From Peptoniphilaceae bacterium (GTDB taxonomy: Bacteria; Bacillota; Clostridia; Tissierellales; Peptoniphilaceae), in NCBI GenBank assembly GCA_028723425.1, contig JAQYEZ010000061.1:1-37939 (forward strand): a DNA stretch of 37,939 nt, in the 5' to 3' direction. The position numbers and the translations under genes are program-made. Shown here in pieces: positions 9,224-18,343 of this stretch; the stretch's first letter is position 1; each line of letters begins with the position of its first letter. Below the pieces are notes generated by a model, which did not search any database, had not been told where the DNA came from, and saw only the letters and a list, made by a program, of their open reading frames with translations.

Positions 9224-10525
9224 CTATATCAAGCCCGCACTTTGTGGCAAAGATAAGGCTATAGCTGGTACATATGTTACGAGTATTAGTCCTATTAGAA
9301 TTGCTACATAATATCTAATCATATATGGCATTACCTTTGATAGACTGCTATCTCCTACCTTTATAGCAACAAATAATGTATTTCCAACTGGTGGAGTTAT
9401 ATTTCCAATGCACAAGTTATAAACTATTACTAGACCAAAGTGAACTGGGTGCATGCCAAATTCTGTTACTATAGGCAAAAATAAGGGTGTAAATATTAGA
9501 ATAGCAGGAGTTACATCCATAAATGTTCCAGCTATTAATAAAATCAAGTTCATTATTAGTAGAATCACTATAGGGTTATCTGTCAAGGATAGCATAGCAT
9601 TTCCTATCATTTGAGGTATGCCAGTAAAGGCCATTACCCAAGAAAGTATGTTGGAAACTCCAATTAAAAATACTACAATACCGCTCATCTTTGCTGATGA
9701 TACAAGTATGTCCCAAATTTTCTTTAAGTTAAGATTTTTATATATTAAACCAAGAATTAGGGCATAGAGTACAGATACGGCAGATCCTTCTGTTGCAGTA
9801 AATACTCCCTTTACTATTCCACCGATAACTACAACTATCAAACCAAGTGATGGTATAGCTTTTAGGGTTGCCTTGCCTAGATTTGCCCAAGAAAATTTTT
9901 CCTTATTTGTTGTATAGCCTTTTTTCTTTGCCAAAATTATTGTTACAATCAAACAACCTATAGTCCAAATTAAACCTGGTATATAGCCTGCCAAGAATAA
10001 GGCTGCAACTGATGTTCCTCCTGATACCAAAGAATAAGTAATTAAGGCATTTGAAGGAGGAATTAAAAGTCCTGATGGAGCAGAAGCTCCATTTGCTGCG
10101 GCTGAAAATCCCTTATCATAGCCTAATTCTTCTTCTCCACTTTTTACCATAGATCCAACTGCTGCCGCTGCCGCAGATGCAGATCCTGATATAGCTCCAA
10201 ATAGTGCATTTGTTCCAACATTTGTCACCATTAGTGCTCCTGGTAGTTTTCCCAAAATGGCCATTACAAAATCTACTAACCTTTTGGCTATACCACCTTC
10301 ATTCATAAGATTTCCTGCCAAGATGAAAAATGGTATGGCTGTTAGGGTAAAGGATGACATCCCTACAAAACTTCTTTGGGCTCCAGTTACTACAGATGGA
10401 TTTATAGCAACTGTTTGTAAAATCGCTGTAAGTGCTGCAATTCCTATGGAGAAGGCTATTGGCACTCCCAAGATTAAAAGGGTAACTAATACTATTAAAA
10501 TTATTGATAAAGCTTGAAGAGCCAT
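9224..10525 (-). CDS. dctM: TRAP transporter large permease (DctM type)
   Basis: A 433-residue integral membrane protein with about 12 hydrophobic segments, the substrate- and ion-translocating subunit of a tripartite ATP-independent periplasmic (TRAP) carrier. Typical stretches are the N-terminal VLVTLLILGVPIAFSIG, PFFILAGNLMNEGGIAKRLV, ASAPSGLLIPPSNALITYS, and ITPPVGNTLFVA near the C-terminus. TRAP carriers use an ion gradient and move organic and sugar acids. The place between hexuronate genes suggests a uronate or aldonate substrate, which is inference. It overlaps dctQ by one base (TAATG) and has GGAGG before its start. It is followed after 80 bp by the GH3 gene in the same unit. Confidence 0.92.
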   Translation of the reverse strand: MALQALSIILIVLVTLLILGVPIAFSIGIAALTAILQTVAINPSVVTGAQRSFVGMSSFTLTAIPFFILAGNLMNEGGIAKRLVDFVMAILGKLPGALMVTNVGTNALFGAISGSASAAAAAVGSMVKSGEEELGYDKGFSAAANGASAPSGLLIPPSNALITYSLVSGGTSVAALFLAGYIPGLIWTIGCLIVTIILAKKKGYTTNKEKFSWANLGKATLKAIPSLGLIVVVIGGIVKGVFTATEGSAVSVLYALILGLIYKNLNLKKIWDILVSSAKMSGIVVFLIGVSNILSWVMAFTGIPQMIGNAMLSLTDNPIVILLIMNLILLIAGTFMDVTPAILIFTPLFLPIVTEFGMHPVHFGLVIVYNLCIGNITPPVGNTLFVAIKVGDSSLSKVMPYMIRYYVAILIGLILVTYVPAIALSLPQSAGLI

Positions 10526-11079
10526 TAATTTTCACCTCCGTTTATATGTTTTGATACATCCTCTGCCCCACTTACGAGTTCTTCAGATGCTTCTGTTAAT
10601 GATTTTTTTTGTTTAAATCTAATCTTTTCTTCCATGATATCTTTGATATTTAAGATACAAAATAAGATATTTAAGGCTCCTGCCACCGGTAGAGCCATAT
10701 AAAATATTCCAAGGGGTACTGACAAGGATGATGTCATTTGACCCATTGTAAGTTTACTTATTGCTATACCACCATATACAAGAACTATCATAGAAAATAA
10801 TAAAATTATTATTTCAGAAAGTATAGCTACGATTCTTTGGGTCTTTTCTGATCTTGTTTCTATAAAAACTGGTATATTCATGTGTTCTCTTTCTCCTGTT
10901 ACCAAGGCTGCTCCAAAGAGTGTTAACCAGGCAAATAGATATGAGGTCAACTCTTCTGTCCATGTAGCAGAATTATTTAAAACATATCTGGTAAACACTT
11001 GCCAAATTACTAGAATAAACATCACTGCCAAGGTAAGGCCACCTAAAACTTTTAATATTCTTTCTAAAAATTTTCTCAT
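10525..11079 (-). CDS. dctQ: TRAP transporter small permease (DctQ type)
   Basis: A 184-residue protein with four predicted membrane helices (about 10-30, 45-62, 83-105 and 125-147) and the family pattern NNSATWTEELTSYLFAWLTLFGAA. It pairs with DctM in the membrane. The C-terminal 35 residues are hydrophilic and charged. It overlaps dctM and dctP by one base each, so the three TRAP genes are translationally coupled. Confidence 0.92.
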   Translation of the reverse strand: MRKFLERILKVLGGLTLAVMFILVIWQVFTRYVLNNSATWTEELTSYLFAWLTLFGAALVTGEREHMNIPVFIETRSEKTQRIVAILSEIIILLFSMIVLVYGGIAISKLTMGQMTSSLSVPLGIFYMALPVAGALNILFCILNIKDIMEEKIRFKQKKSLTEASEELVSGAEDVSKHINGGEN

Positions 11080-12113
11080 TATTTAGCACCTCCTTGAGCT
11101 GGATATTCTTTGTTATAGACTTGAATTTTTTCATAGACTGGTCTAAGCTTTTTGTTTTTATTTAAAACTTCTTCTGTTAATGGAGCAACCACAGCTGCAA
11201 AATCACTTGGATTAGGATAATTAAATTTTACTCCCATTTCTTCTGCTGATTTTTTGGCTTTTTTTACGGCTTTTGCCCATTCTTCTCTTTGTTTTTTATT
11301 AAGTATTTCAAATCCTTTTTCAAAAACTTTTCTCTCATTAGCAGGCAAATTTTCCATAAAATCTATGTTTGCAATCAAAATATCTGGAACCATTTGGTGC
11401 ATATCGTAAGAATAGTACTTGCAAATTTCTCCATGCCCATTATCGGTTAAAGACATCTCGTTGTTTTCTGCTCCATCTATGATTCCTGATTGTAAAGCTG
11501 TATAAACTTCTCCAAAGCCCATAGGAGAAGCACTTGCTCCAAGTAGGTCCATCATCCTAACATTGGTTGGCGATTGCTGAACTCTAATTTTTAATCCTTT
11601 TAAATCTTCTGGTTTTTCTATAGGCTTATCCTTTGTATAAAAAGATCTACTTCCAGCATCAAGCCAAGTTACAGCAACAAAACCCGATTTTTCTGTTGCA
11701 TTAAATATAGGATTTGTAAGAGATTTATCATCCATTACATGGTGATAAGACTTTTCAGATGCAAATAAATATGGTAAATTAAAAATCTCATAAACATCAT
11801 CAAACGTTTCCAAAATAGCATTTGAGGCTACGCAAAAATTGATTGCCCCTGTTTGTGTTAACTGAACCATATCTGTTTGTGATCCTAAAAGCTCTGACGG
11901 ATAAACTTGAACATCGTATTTATCGCCAAGTTTTTCTTCAACATATTTCTCAAATTCTAATAAACCTAAGTGAGTAGGGTGGTTTTGTGATTGGTTATGA
12001 CCGACCCTTACTATAATCTTCTCTGTTTGTTCACCTTTAGCTTTATTTGATGAACAAGATGAAAAACTTATTATTAGAAGAAGAGCAAAAATTGCCCTAA
12101 TAAACTTTTTCAT
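11079..12113 (-). CDS. dctP: TRAP transporter solute-binding lipoprotein (DctP type)
   Basis: A 344-residue DctP-family extracellular receptor. A lipoprotein signal (charged MKKFIRA, hydrophobic core, then SFSSC with Cys20) would anchor it to the membrane, as expected in a Gram-positive cell without periplasm. The body shows VRVGHNQSQNHPTHLGLLEF, GLKIRVQQSPTNVRMMDLLGASASPM (with the family arginine that binds the ligand carboxylate) and LQSGIIDGAEN. The substrate is probably a sugar acid, inferred from neighbours. It lies 36 bp behind lacI, with no terminator seen between them, so both probably share the lacI promoter. Confidence 0.93.
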   Translation of the reverse strand: MKKFIRAIFALLLIISFSSCSSNKAKGEQTEKIIVRVGHNQSQNHPTHLGLLEFEKYVEEKLGDKYDVQVYPSELLGSQTDMVQLTQTGAINFCVASNAILETFDDVYEIFNLPYLFASEKSYHHVMDDKSLTNPIFNATEKSGFVAVTWLDAGSRSFYTKDKPIEKPEDLKGLKIRVQQSPTNVRMMDLLGASASPMGFGEVYTALQSGIIDGAENNEMSLTDNGHGEICKYYSYDMHQMVPDILIANIDFMENLPANERKVFEKGFEILNKKQREEWAKAVKKAKKSAEEMGVKFNYPNPSDFAAVVAPLTEEVLNKNKKLRPVYEKIQVYNKEYPAQGGAK

Positions 12114-12149
12114 TTAAACTCCTTTTTTACTAATAAAAACTTATATATT

Positions 12150-13145
12150 TTATGTCGTTTCTTTTGCCAAAAAAATTGTATCTACTATAGTTTCGTGATT
12201 AAAGTCTTCTTCTTTAATCAACTTCTCTAAAGATTCAACGGCAATTTTCGCCTGAAGACCTAGCTGTTGATCTATGGAAGAGATAGCTTTTTGAGTATAG
12301 TTAGAAGAGTCAATATTATCAAAACCAACTATAGCTATTTCACCAGGTATATCTATGCCTAGACTAATAAAGTGCTTATAATACTGAATAGCTAAGTTAT
12401 CATTTTCAAATTGAATAGCATCGGCTTTCATATCCCTTAATAACTTAATTACTTCAATAATTTCACAATCAACATCACTAGATTCAAACTCTATTACCTC
12501 ATTATTTGGGTAGATAAGTTCTATGGCCTTTTTAAAAGCCTTTCTCTTGGAAACAGCAGACCTATTTTTCATACTATCTACCGGATAAATATAAATAGGA
12601 TTTTTGTAGCCTCTAGCTTTAATAAATTTTACAGAATCAATAATGCCTTTTTGCTCATCCGACGAAACAGTAATCACATTCTTATATTTTTTATCAAGAA
12701 TCGCATTTATCATAATAACTGGAAAAGTATTAGAAGCCTTTATAAGTTCCTTTAAAAACGCTTTTTCCTCATACATAGATCCTACTGTTATAATCGCATC
12801 AACCTTTTTTTCTCTTAATAAATATAGATAATCAAGTTTCTTTTTAGTATCCAAAGTTGTATTACATAAGATAGAAACCATGCCATATTTATTGAGATTT
12901 TTTTCTAATTCATAGGCCAATTGATGGTCAAAATAGTTTCTAATATTTGAAACCATAATTCCAATAGATTCTGTCTTGTTAGTTGCAAGAGATCTTGCTA
13001 TACCATTTGGTACATAATCTAGTTCTCTTATGACTTTTAATACTTTTTCTCTAGTTTCTTGGCTTACAGTTGCTGTACCATTTATTACCCTTGATACTGT
13101 AGCAACCGACACCCCAGCTTTCTTTGCTACATCATAAATACTCAT
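12150..13145 (-). CDS. LacI/GalR-family transcriptional regulator of the hexuronide genes
   Basis: A 331-residue regulator. Residues 2-56 are the LacI helix-turn-helix and hinge (YDVAKKAGVSVATVSRVING, then NGIARSLATNKT). The rest is the periplasmic-binding-protein-like effector domain (IAIVGFDNIDSSNYTQ near 270). It heads the TRAP-GH3 unit. A TGTAAGCGGTTACA operator sits in its own leader, with equal sites at uidB and uxuB, so I infer an autoregulated repressor of the whole hexuronide set. A uronic acid or a pathway intermediate is the likely inducer. The name UxuR would be by function only, since E. coli UxuR is a GntR protein. Confidence 0.9.
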   Translation of the reverse strand: MSIYDVAKKAGVSVATVSRVINGTATVSQETREKVLKVIRELDYVPNGIARSLATNKTESIGIMVSNIRNYFDHQLAYELEKNLNKYGMVSILCNTTLDTKKKLDYLYLLREKKVDAIITVGSMYEEKAFLKELIKASNTFPVIMINAILDKKYKNVITVSSDEQKGIIDSVKFIKARGYKNPIYIYPVDSMKNRSAVSKRKAFKKAIELIYPNNEVIEFESSDVDCEIIEVIKLLRDMKADAIQFENDNLAIQYYKHFISLGIDIPGEIAIVGFDNIDSSNYTQKAISSIDQQLGLQAKIAVESLEKLIKEEDFNHETIVDTIFLAKETT

Positions 13146-13218
13146 ACCTTTATGTAAGTGCTAATATGAAAAAATCATTTTCCAACACTTTACTATGACC
13201 TCATTTCCTTATAAGTTT

Positions 13219-13232
13219 TGTAAGCGGTTACA
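13219..13232. promoter_or_regulatory. LacI-type operator in the lacI leader
   Basis: TGTAAGCGGTTACA is the reverse complement of the uxuB and distal uidB operators. It begins about 26 bp downstream of the -10 box of the lacI promoter, suggesting autoregulation by roadblock. Confidence 0.75.
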
Positions 13233-13258
13233 TTTACTAACTATCACTTCCTAAAAAA

Positions 13259-13287
13259 AGTATATATGAATATCAAACACTTGTCAA
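13259..13287 (-). promoter_or_regulatory. Promoter of lacI-dctPQM-GH3
   Basis: -35 TTGACA (13282-13287), a 17-bp spacer and -10 TATACT (13259-13264) on the minus strand. It has the same build and the same operator-downstream order as the uidB promoter. Confidence 0.7.
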
Positions 13288-13342
13288 ACATTTATTTTTC
13301 TTTATCTTTCTATAAGCTAAGTATAAGAAAAATTTTTTTAGA

Positions 13343-14335
13343 CTACCAATCTATCCTACCACTTACATTGCCATTTACTATTCTTTGGACTTTTTCCTTG
13401 CTTACCAAGTTGAAATCTCCCTTAATAGTATGTTTTAAACTTGAAGCTGCAACGGCAAAATCTATAGCTTCTTCTTGACTTTTACCATCCAAAATTGCAG
13501 AAAGAAGACCTGCGGCAAAGGCATCTCCGCCACCTACCCTATCGACTATCCTAACTTTTAGCTTTTTTGACTCATAAAAATTCTTTCCATCAAAAATAGC
13601 TGCAGAAAGAGTATTATCCGATGCTGAAAGTGATTGTCTTAAAGTTGAAACTATATACTTAAAACCATAGTAGTTGTAAATTTCCCTAAAGATTTTTTCA
13701 ACACTATCTCTAGTTAATTCTCCTTCTTTTACATCATGAAGTTGAGGCAAAATTCCTATAAGTATATCTATGTATGGACTAAAATCATTATATATTTTTA
13801 CAGCATCTTCCAATTTAATGACAGAAGATCTCCAATTCAAATCAAAGGCAACCATAACCTTTTGTCTTTTAGCTTCTTTCATAGCTTCAAGTGTTATATC
13901 ATAGCAATTTTTGGATAAGGCTGGCAAAATACCCGAAACAAAGAACAGACTTGCATCTTTAAAAATCTTCTTAAAATCAAATTCCTCAACTTTTGCCCTA
14001 GCAATGGATGAATTTTTCCTATCATAAATTACTTTTGGAGCTCTTTGGCTAGAGCCAATTTCTGAATAATATAGGCCCATCCTTTCCCCGCCTCTTATTA
14101 TGTAATCAGTATTTACATTAAACTCTCTTAACTGGTTAATGGCAGCATCTCCAATTTCATTATCCACAATCTTACTTATAAAATATGTATCATAGCCGAA
14201 CTTTGCCATAGAAATAGCAACATTAGCCTCTCCTCCACCATAAACTGCCCTAAATCTATGACTTTGAACAAACCTATTATAGTGCATTGGCGTTAGCCTC
14301 AACATAAGTTCCCCCAAAGTTAAAACTTTTTTCAT
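13343..14335 (-). CDS. kdgK: 2-keto-3-deoxygluconate kinase (PfkB family)
   Basis: A 330-residue ribokinase/PfkB-fold kinase. Near the N-terminus it has VYGGGEANVAISMAKFG (substrate-side GGG, 33-35), then FDLNWR (164-169). The C-terminal signature DRVGGGDAFAAGL carries the catalytic base D271. Sequence style and the adjacent uxuA and eda make KDG the likely substrate, giving KDPG for Eda. It has its own promoter (14378-14406) without a TGTAACC operator. A second, near-identical N-terminus begins behind eda at position 41. AAGGAGG precedes the ATG. Confidence 0.9.
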   Translation of the reverse strand: MKKVLTLGELMLRLTPMHYNRFVQSHRFRAVYGGGEANVAISMAKFGYDTYFISKIVDNEIGDAAINQLREFNVNTDYIIRGGERMGLYYSEIGSSQRAPKVIYDRKNSSIARAKVEEFDFKKIFKDASLFFVSGILPALSKNCYDITLEAMKEAKRQKVMVAFDLNWRSSVIKLEDAVKIYNDFSPYIDILIGILPQLHDVKEGELTRDSVEKIFREIYNYYGFKYIVSTLRQSLSASDNTLSAAIFDGKNFYESKKLKVRIVDRVGGGDAFAAGLLSAILDGKSQEEAIDFAVAASSLKHTIKGDFNLVSKEKVQRIVNGNVSGRIDW

Positions 14336-14377
14336 ACATCCTCCTTTTTATTAAAATTTTAAATATTTATTAAATTC

Positions 14378-14406
14378 ATCTTATAAATATTTTGTATTTT
14401 TGTCAA
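14378..14406 (-). promoter_or_regulatory. Promoter of kdgK
   Basis: -35 TTGACA (14401-14406), a 17-bp spacer and a weak -10 TAAGAT (14378-14383). No LacI-type palindrome is visible between it and the start codon. Confidence 0.5.
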
Positions 14407-14440
14407 ATAAATGAACTTATGTAGAATGCAGGCAATAAAA

Positions 14441-14483
14441 AAATAAGACTTAAATAGAAAATTTTCTATAAAGTCTTATTTTA
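14441..14483 (-). terminator. Terminator of the nucleoside ABC operon
   Basis: AAATAAGACTT (14441-14451) and AAGTCTTATTT (14471-14481) enclose a second palindrome TAGAAAATTTTCTA. This long hairpin follows the last permease gene on the minus strand and runs into A/T tracts on both sides. Confidence 0.7.
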
Positions 14484-14490
14484 CTTATCT

Positions 14491-15426
14491 TTAAATTTCT
14501 TCTGTCAAGTATGGTTTGCCATCTGCTTTTGGTGCTCTTGATTTTTTGTGGAAAATCATAAGTATTAACAGAGTTGATATATATGGAATCATAGATATAA
14601 ACTCTATTGGAAGTCCTATAGATGTTCCTCCAAGATAAGTTGCTATGGATTGAGTTAGGCCAAAGAAAAGTCCTCCTAGTACTACGCCTTGAGGTCTCCA
14701 GTTACCAAAGATTACTGTTACTAGGGCTATATAGCCTTGACCTGCTATCAAGGTTGGAGAAAAGGCTGAAACTACAGCAAGTGACATCATAGCTCCTCCA
14801 AGTCCTCCCATAAAGCCAGAAAACATTACTGCCAAATATCTTGTTTTTACAACGTTGACATTAAGTGTTTCTGCAGCTTCTGGGTGCTCACCAACAGCTA
14901 TTAGCCTAAGTCCCCATTTAGTCTTATATAAAAATACATATAATACTACAACCATTATCAAAGATATATATACAGTGGCATATTGACCAAATATATTTAC
15001 CAAGGCTTGGTTTGGTAATAGATTTATAAATAGCCTTGGAATTTTGTTTTCAAGAGGAATTGATGGAGTTTGGGTTGCCCCATCAAAGATTAGTCTTGAT
15101 AAGAAAAGGGCAAGACCTGGTGCTAGTGTGTTTATAGCTATACCAGATATGGTTTGATCTCCAGCAAAGCTAACAGAGATTATCGCATGGATAAGTCCAA
15201 AGGCCATTCCCGCAAGTCCTCCACATAAAAAGGCAAGCCAAGGATTTCCTATAATATAGCCTACTGCCGCACCAACAAAGGCCCCTATAGACATCATTCC
15301 TTCAAGACCTATATTTACTACTCCTGATTTTTCGCTCATCATTCCACCAAGACCGGTCATCAAAACAGGAGCTGCATTAGAAAAAGTATTGCCAATTATT
15401 AGGGCTAACATTGTAAGATTAAGCAT
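14491..15426 (-). CDS. nupQ: Nucleoside-type ABC importer permease (NupQ/YufQ-like)
   Basis: A 311-residue permease of the BPD_transp_2 (ribose/branched-chain amino acid/nucleoside) family with about 8-10 hydrophobic segments. The pattern MSEKSGVVNIGLEGMMSIGAF near residues 31-51 and VGEHPEAAETLNVNV in the cytoplasmic loop are typical of the second permease of BMP-dependent nucleoside importers. It overlaps the preceding permease gene by 8 bp and ends at a terminator hairpin. Substrate by family knowledge: purine or other nucleosides. Confidence 0.88.
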   Translation of the reverse strand: MLNLTMLALIIGNTFSNAAPVLMTGLGGMMSEKSGVVNIGLEGMMSIGAFVGAAVGYIIGNPWLAFLCGGLAGMAFGLIHAIISVSFAGDQTISGIAINTLAPGLALFLSRLIFDGATQTPSIPLENKIPRLFINLLPNQALVNIFGQYATVYISLIMVVVLYVFLYKTKWGLRLIAVGEHPEAAETLNVNVVKTRYLAVMFSGFMGGLGGAMMSLAVVSAFSPTLIAGQGYIALVTVIFGNWRPQGVVLGGLFFGLTQSIATYLGGTSIGLPIEFISMIPYISTLLILMIFHKKSRAPKADGKPYLTEEI

Positions 15427-16657
15427 CTAAATCACTCCCTTCTGTATCTTGTGACTTCTCTGTGAGTTCTTCTACTACATTTTTCACTTCTATTGTTTCC
15501 ACTTCTTCAGTTTCTGTTTCTTTTGGGCTAGTTTTTGCCACTTGAGATTTTTTGCTATTTTTTGTAAATTTTGCTTTTAGGATCCTAAATACCAAAGGAA
15601 TAGCTGTAAAGAGGATAATGGTTCCTATGATTATATTGATAAGCTCACTTGGAACTCCCATAGCTCTTTGAAGGTTAGCGCCTGCATATTTGATGCCCCC
15701 AAAGAATAAACCTGAAAATATTATTCCAATAGGATTATTGGATGCCAAAAGTGAAACTGCAAGTCCATCAAAGCCGTAATTTTCCATGGAAGAAAGTAAT
15801 GGCAAAGAATAAGTATAGCCTAAAACTTGGCTAACGCCCGCTAGGGCACATATGGATCCAGAAATTGCCATAGATTGGATAATTTTTTTCTTGGTATTTA
15901 TTCCACCATATTCTGATGCTTCTCTATTTAGACCTACTGCCTTTAATTGATAGCCTAGGGTTGTTTTGTTTAGAATATACCAAACGACAATAACTGCAAC
16001 TATGGCAAGTATGGTTCCCCAATGTATGGGTGCCCTAAAGAATTGGCCTGCAAAGCCGCTATATTTTTGGCCTGCATTTTCTACAAGAGTTATTTTTGCC
16101 GACTCATTTATCTCAAAGGTTGCCATAGAGTTTGGTTTTATGTACCTATATACTACAAAGTTTTGCAAATAATAGGCTACCCAGTTTAACATTATTGTTG
16201 TAATTACCTCGTGTATACCAAATTTAGCTTTTACAAAACCAACTATAGATCCATACAAAGCTCCTATTATCATTGCTATAATAATAGCTATTAAAACATG
16301 AAGCACGGGTGGTAAGTTAAGCTTGTAGCCTAGTAAAAATCCTACAATTGAACCAATAATAAATTGGCCCTCTGCTCCCATATTAAAAAGTCCTGTTTGA
16401 AAGGCAAAGCAGACTCCCAAACCAGTAAGGATAATAGGAGTTGAATTAACTATTGCCCAGCCTATATTTCTTGGTGTCCTAAATATACCTTCAAACAAAT
16501 GTATATAGGCTTGGATAGGGCTATAGCCTGCTATAGCAAGTACAAGTGCTCCTATCAAAAATCCCAATAGTACAGAGACTAGGGTAAATAAAATTTTAGA
16601 ATCTTTAATAGAGGATTTCTTTTGTGCCTTTATTTGTTTTGCTTTATCTTCTGTCAT
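15419..16657 (-). CDS. nupP: Nucleoside-type ABC importer permease (NupP/YufP-like)
   Basis: A 412-residue BPD_transp_2 permease. The membrane part (about 25-355) has FQTGLFNMGAEGQFIIGSIVGF, MLNWVAYYLQNFVVYRY and VGLNREASEYGGI. The last 45 residues are a hydrophilic tail very rich in Glu, Lys and Thr (for example KETETEEVETIEV), longer than in most family members, with no known role. It overlaps the ATPase gene by one base (TAATG) and the next permease by 8 bp. It forms the heteromeric channel with NupQ. Confidence 0.88.
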   Translation of the reverse strand: MTEDKAKQIKAQKKSSIKDSKILFTLVSVLLGFLIGALVLAIAGYSPIQAYIHLFEGIFRTPRNIGWAIVNSTPIILTGLGVCFAFQTGLFNMGAEGQFIIGSIVGFLLGYKLNLPPVLHVLIAIIIAMIIGALYGSIVGFVKAKFGIHEVITTIMLNWVAYYLQNFVVYRYIKPNSMATFEINESAKITLVENAGQKYSGFAGQFFRAPIHWGTILAIVAVIVVWYILNKTTLGYQLKAVGLNREASEYGGINTKKKIIQSMAISGSICALAGVSQVLGYTYSLPLLSSMENYGFDGLAVSLLASNNPIGIIFSGLFFGGIKYAGANLQRAMGVPSELINIIIGTIILFTAIPLVFRILKAKFTKNSKKSQVAKTSPKETETEEVETIEVKNVVEELTEKSQDTEGSDLDA

Positions 16658-18180
16658 TATTTACCACCTGCCATTAGCCTACCTATTTCAAACTCATCTG
16701 TTTGTTTTGGTAGCCTTTCTCCTACTATTTTTCCATCATATATTACTGCTATCCTATCAGAAAGGTCCATTACTTCATCAAGTTCAAATGAAATCAAAAG
16801 AACAGCCTTGCCTTGATTTCTCATCTCTACCAAATATTGGTGAATAAATTCTATAGCCCCAACATCTAAACCTCTAGTTGGTTGGGCCGCTATTAAAACA
16901 TGGGGATTATTTGCAATTTCTCTTGCTATAATTACCTTTTGTTGGTTACCACCAGAAAGATCTGCTACTGGTGTGTTGATATTTGTTGGTCTTATATCAA
17001 ATTTTCCAACCAAATCTTTAGCATTTTTATTTATATAATCAAAATTTAACCTACCCTTAGTAGAAAAAGGCTCTTTGGCTACATTTTCCAAAATAAGATT
17101 GTCTTTGATTGGATATTCCAAGATAAGCCCTCTCTTTTGCCTATCTTCTGGTATAGAATTCATGCCTTGGTCTATTATCGTTCTTGGACTAGCATTTGTA
17201 ACGTCTACTCCATTTAAAATAACTTTTCCTTCTTGGATTTCAGTCATTCCTGTAATAGCATCGATAAGCTCTGTTTGACCGTTGCCGTCAACCCCTGCTA
17301 TACCAAGAATTTCACCTCTTCTTAGACTAAAGCTAAGGCCCTTTAGAACTTCTAATTTTCTTCTATCTTTTACATGAAGATTTTCTACCCTTAAAACCTC
17401 ATCTCCAAGCTTTTGGTCTTCTTTTTTTACATTGAAAGAAATATCCCTACCAACCATCTTTTCTGCCAAAATATTTTCATCGACATCACAAACTTTAACC
17501 TTGTCAATAAATTTACCACGTCTAATTATCGTACAATTATCAGCCATAGCCTTAATTTCTGAAAGTTTATGGGTAATTATTATGATTGACTTTCCCATAG
17601 TGGTAAGTTTTTTTACTATTTCTATAAACTCATTTATCTCTTGTGGTGTTAAAACAGCAGTGGGCTCATCAAAGATAAGAATATCCGCACCATGGTAAAG
17701 AGTTTTTAAAATCTCAACTCTTTGTTGCATACCAACAGAAATATCTTCAACCTTAGCCTTTGGGTCTATGGAAAGTCCATATTCCTCACTTAATTTTCTT
17801 ACTTTCTCTTCAGCTTTTTTTCTGTCAATAAAGATTCCATTTGTATCTTCATAACCTAGGATAATGTTTTCAGTTACTGTAAAGGGTTCAATCAACATAA
17901 AATGTTGATGTACCATGCCGACTCCTGCTTCTATGGCTTCTTTTGGGGTCATAGAAGATCGTCTCTTGCCATTTATAGTTACACTTCCATAAGTTGGAGG
18001 AAACATACCATAGAGTATGTTCATTAGTGTTGTTTTGCCAGCACCATTTTCTCCTAGTAGTGCGTGTACTTCGCACTTGTGAAGATCAAAATTTACATCA
18101 GTTAGAACTTGATTATCGCCAAAACGCTTGGTGATATTTTTCATGCTCATAACTGGACTTTCATTTAAATATTTGTCCAT
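16657..18180 (-). CDS. nupO: Nucleoside-type ABC importer, double ATPase (NupO/YufO-like)
   Basis: A 507-residue protein with two fused nucleotide-binding domains. The first has Walker A GENGAGKTT (about 43-51), signature ISVGMQQR and Walker B ILIFDEPTAVL. The second has GVDGNGQTE in place of Walker A, signature LSGGNQQK and IAAQPTRGLD, the usual degenerate form in sugar/nucleoside importers. It energises the two permeases behind it. It is first in nupO-nupP-nupQ. The binding-protein gene upstream is separated by a terminator at 18450-18487, so the transporter is made from two transcripts. Confidence 0.92.
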   Translation of the reverse strand: MDKYLNESPVMSMKNITKRFGDNQVLTDVNFDLHKCEVHALLGENGAGKTTLMNILYGMFPPTYGSVTINGKRRSSMTPKEAIEAGVGMVHQHFMLIEPFTVTENIILGYEDTNGIFIDRKKAEEKVRKLSEEYGLSIDPKAKVEDISVGMQQRVEILKTLYHGADILIFDEPTAVLTPQEINEFIEIVKKLTTMGKSIIIITHKLSEIKAMADNCTIIRRGKFIDKVKVCDVDENILAEKMVGRDISFNVKKEDQKLGDEVLRVENLHVKDRRKLEVLKGLSFSLRRGEILGIAGVDGNGQTELIDAITGMTEIQEGKVILNGVDVTNASPRTIIDQGMNSIPEDRQKRGLILEYPIKDNLILENVAKEPFSTKGRLNFDYINKNAKDLVGKFDIRPTNINTPVADLSGGNQQKVIIAREIANNPHVLIAAQPTRGLDVGAIEFIHQYLVEMRNQGKAVLLISFELDEVMDLSDRIAVIYDGKIVGERLPKQTDEFEIGRLMAGGK

Positions 18181-18337
18181 AATTCCTCACACTCTAAAAT
18201 AATATAAAATAATCTTTCTTACTACTAATAATATCAGATATTGGATTAATAGGAAAGAGCATTATGTGATTTTTTTCAATAATTATATAAAAAAATACCA
18301 AAATCGGCTTTATTTTTATAAAAATAAGCAATTTTGT

Positions 18338-18343
18338 TATAAT
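18338..18343 (+). promoter_or_regulatory. Possible plus-strand -10 box in the nupO-bmp gap
   Basis: TATAAT preceded at 17 bp by TTTATA (18315-18320) points rightward into the hairpin at 18450-18487. The only reading frame behind it is an 18-codon ATG frame without ribosome site. The region is so A/T-rich that chance is a real possibility. Apart from this and the terminator, the 18181-18536 gap shows nothing else. Confidence 0.25.
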
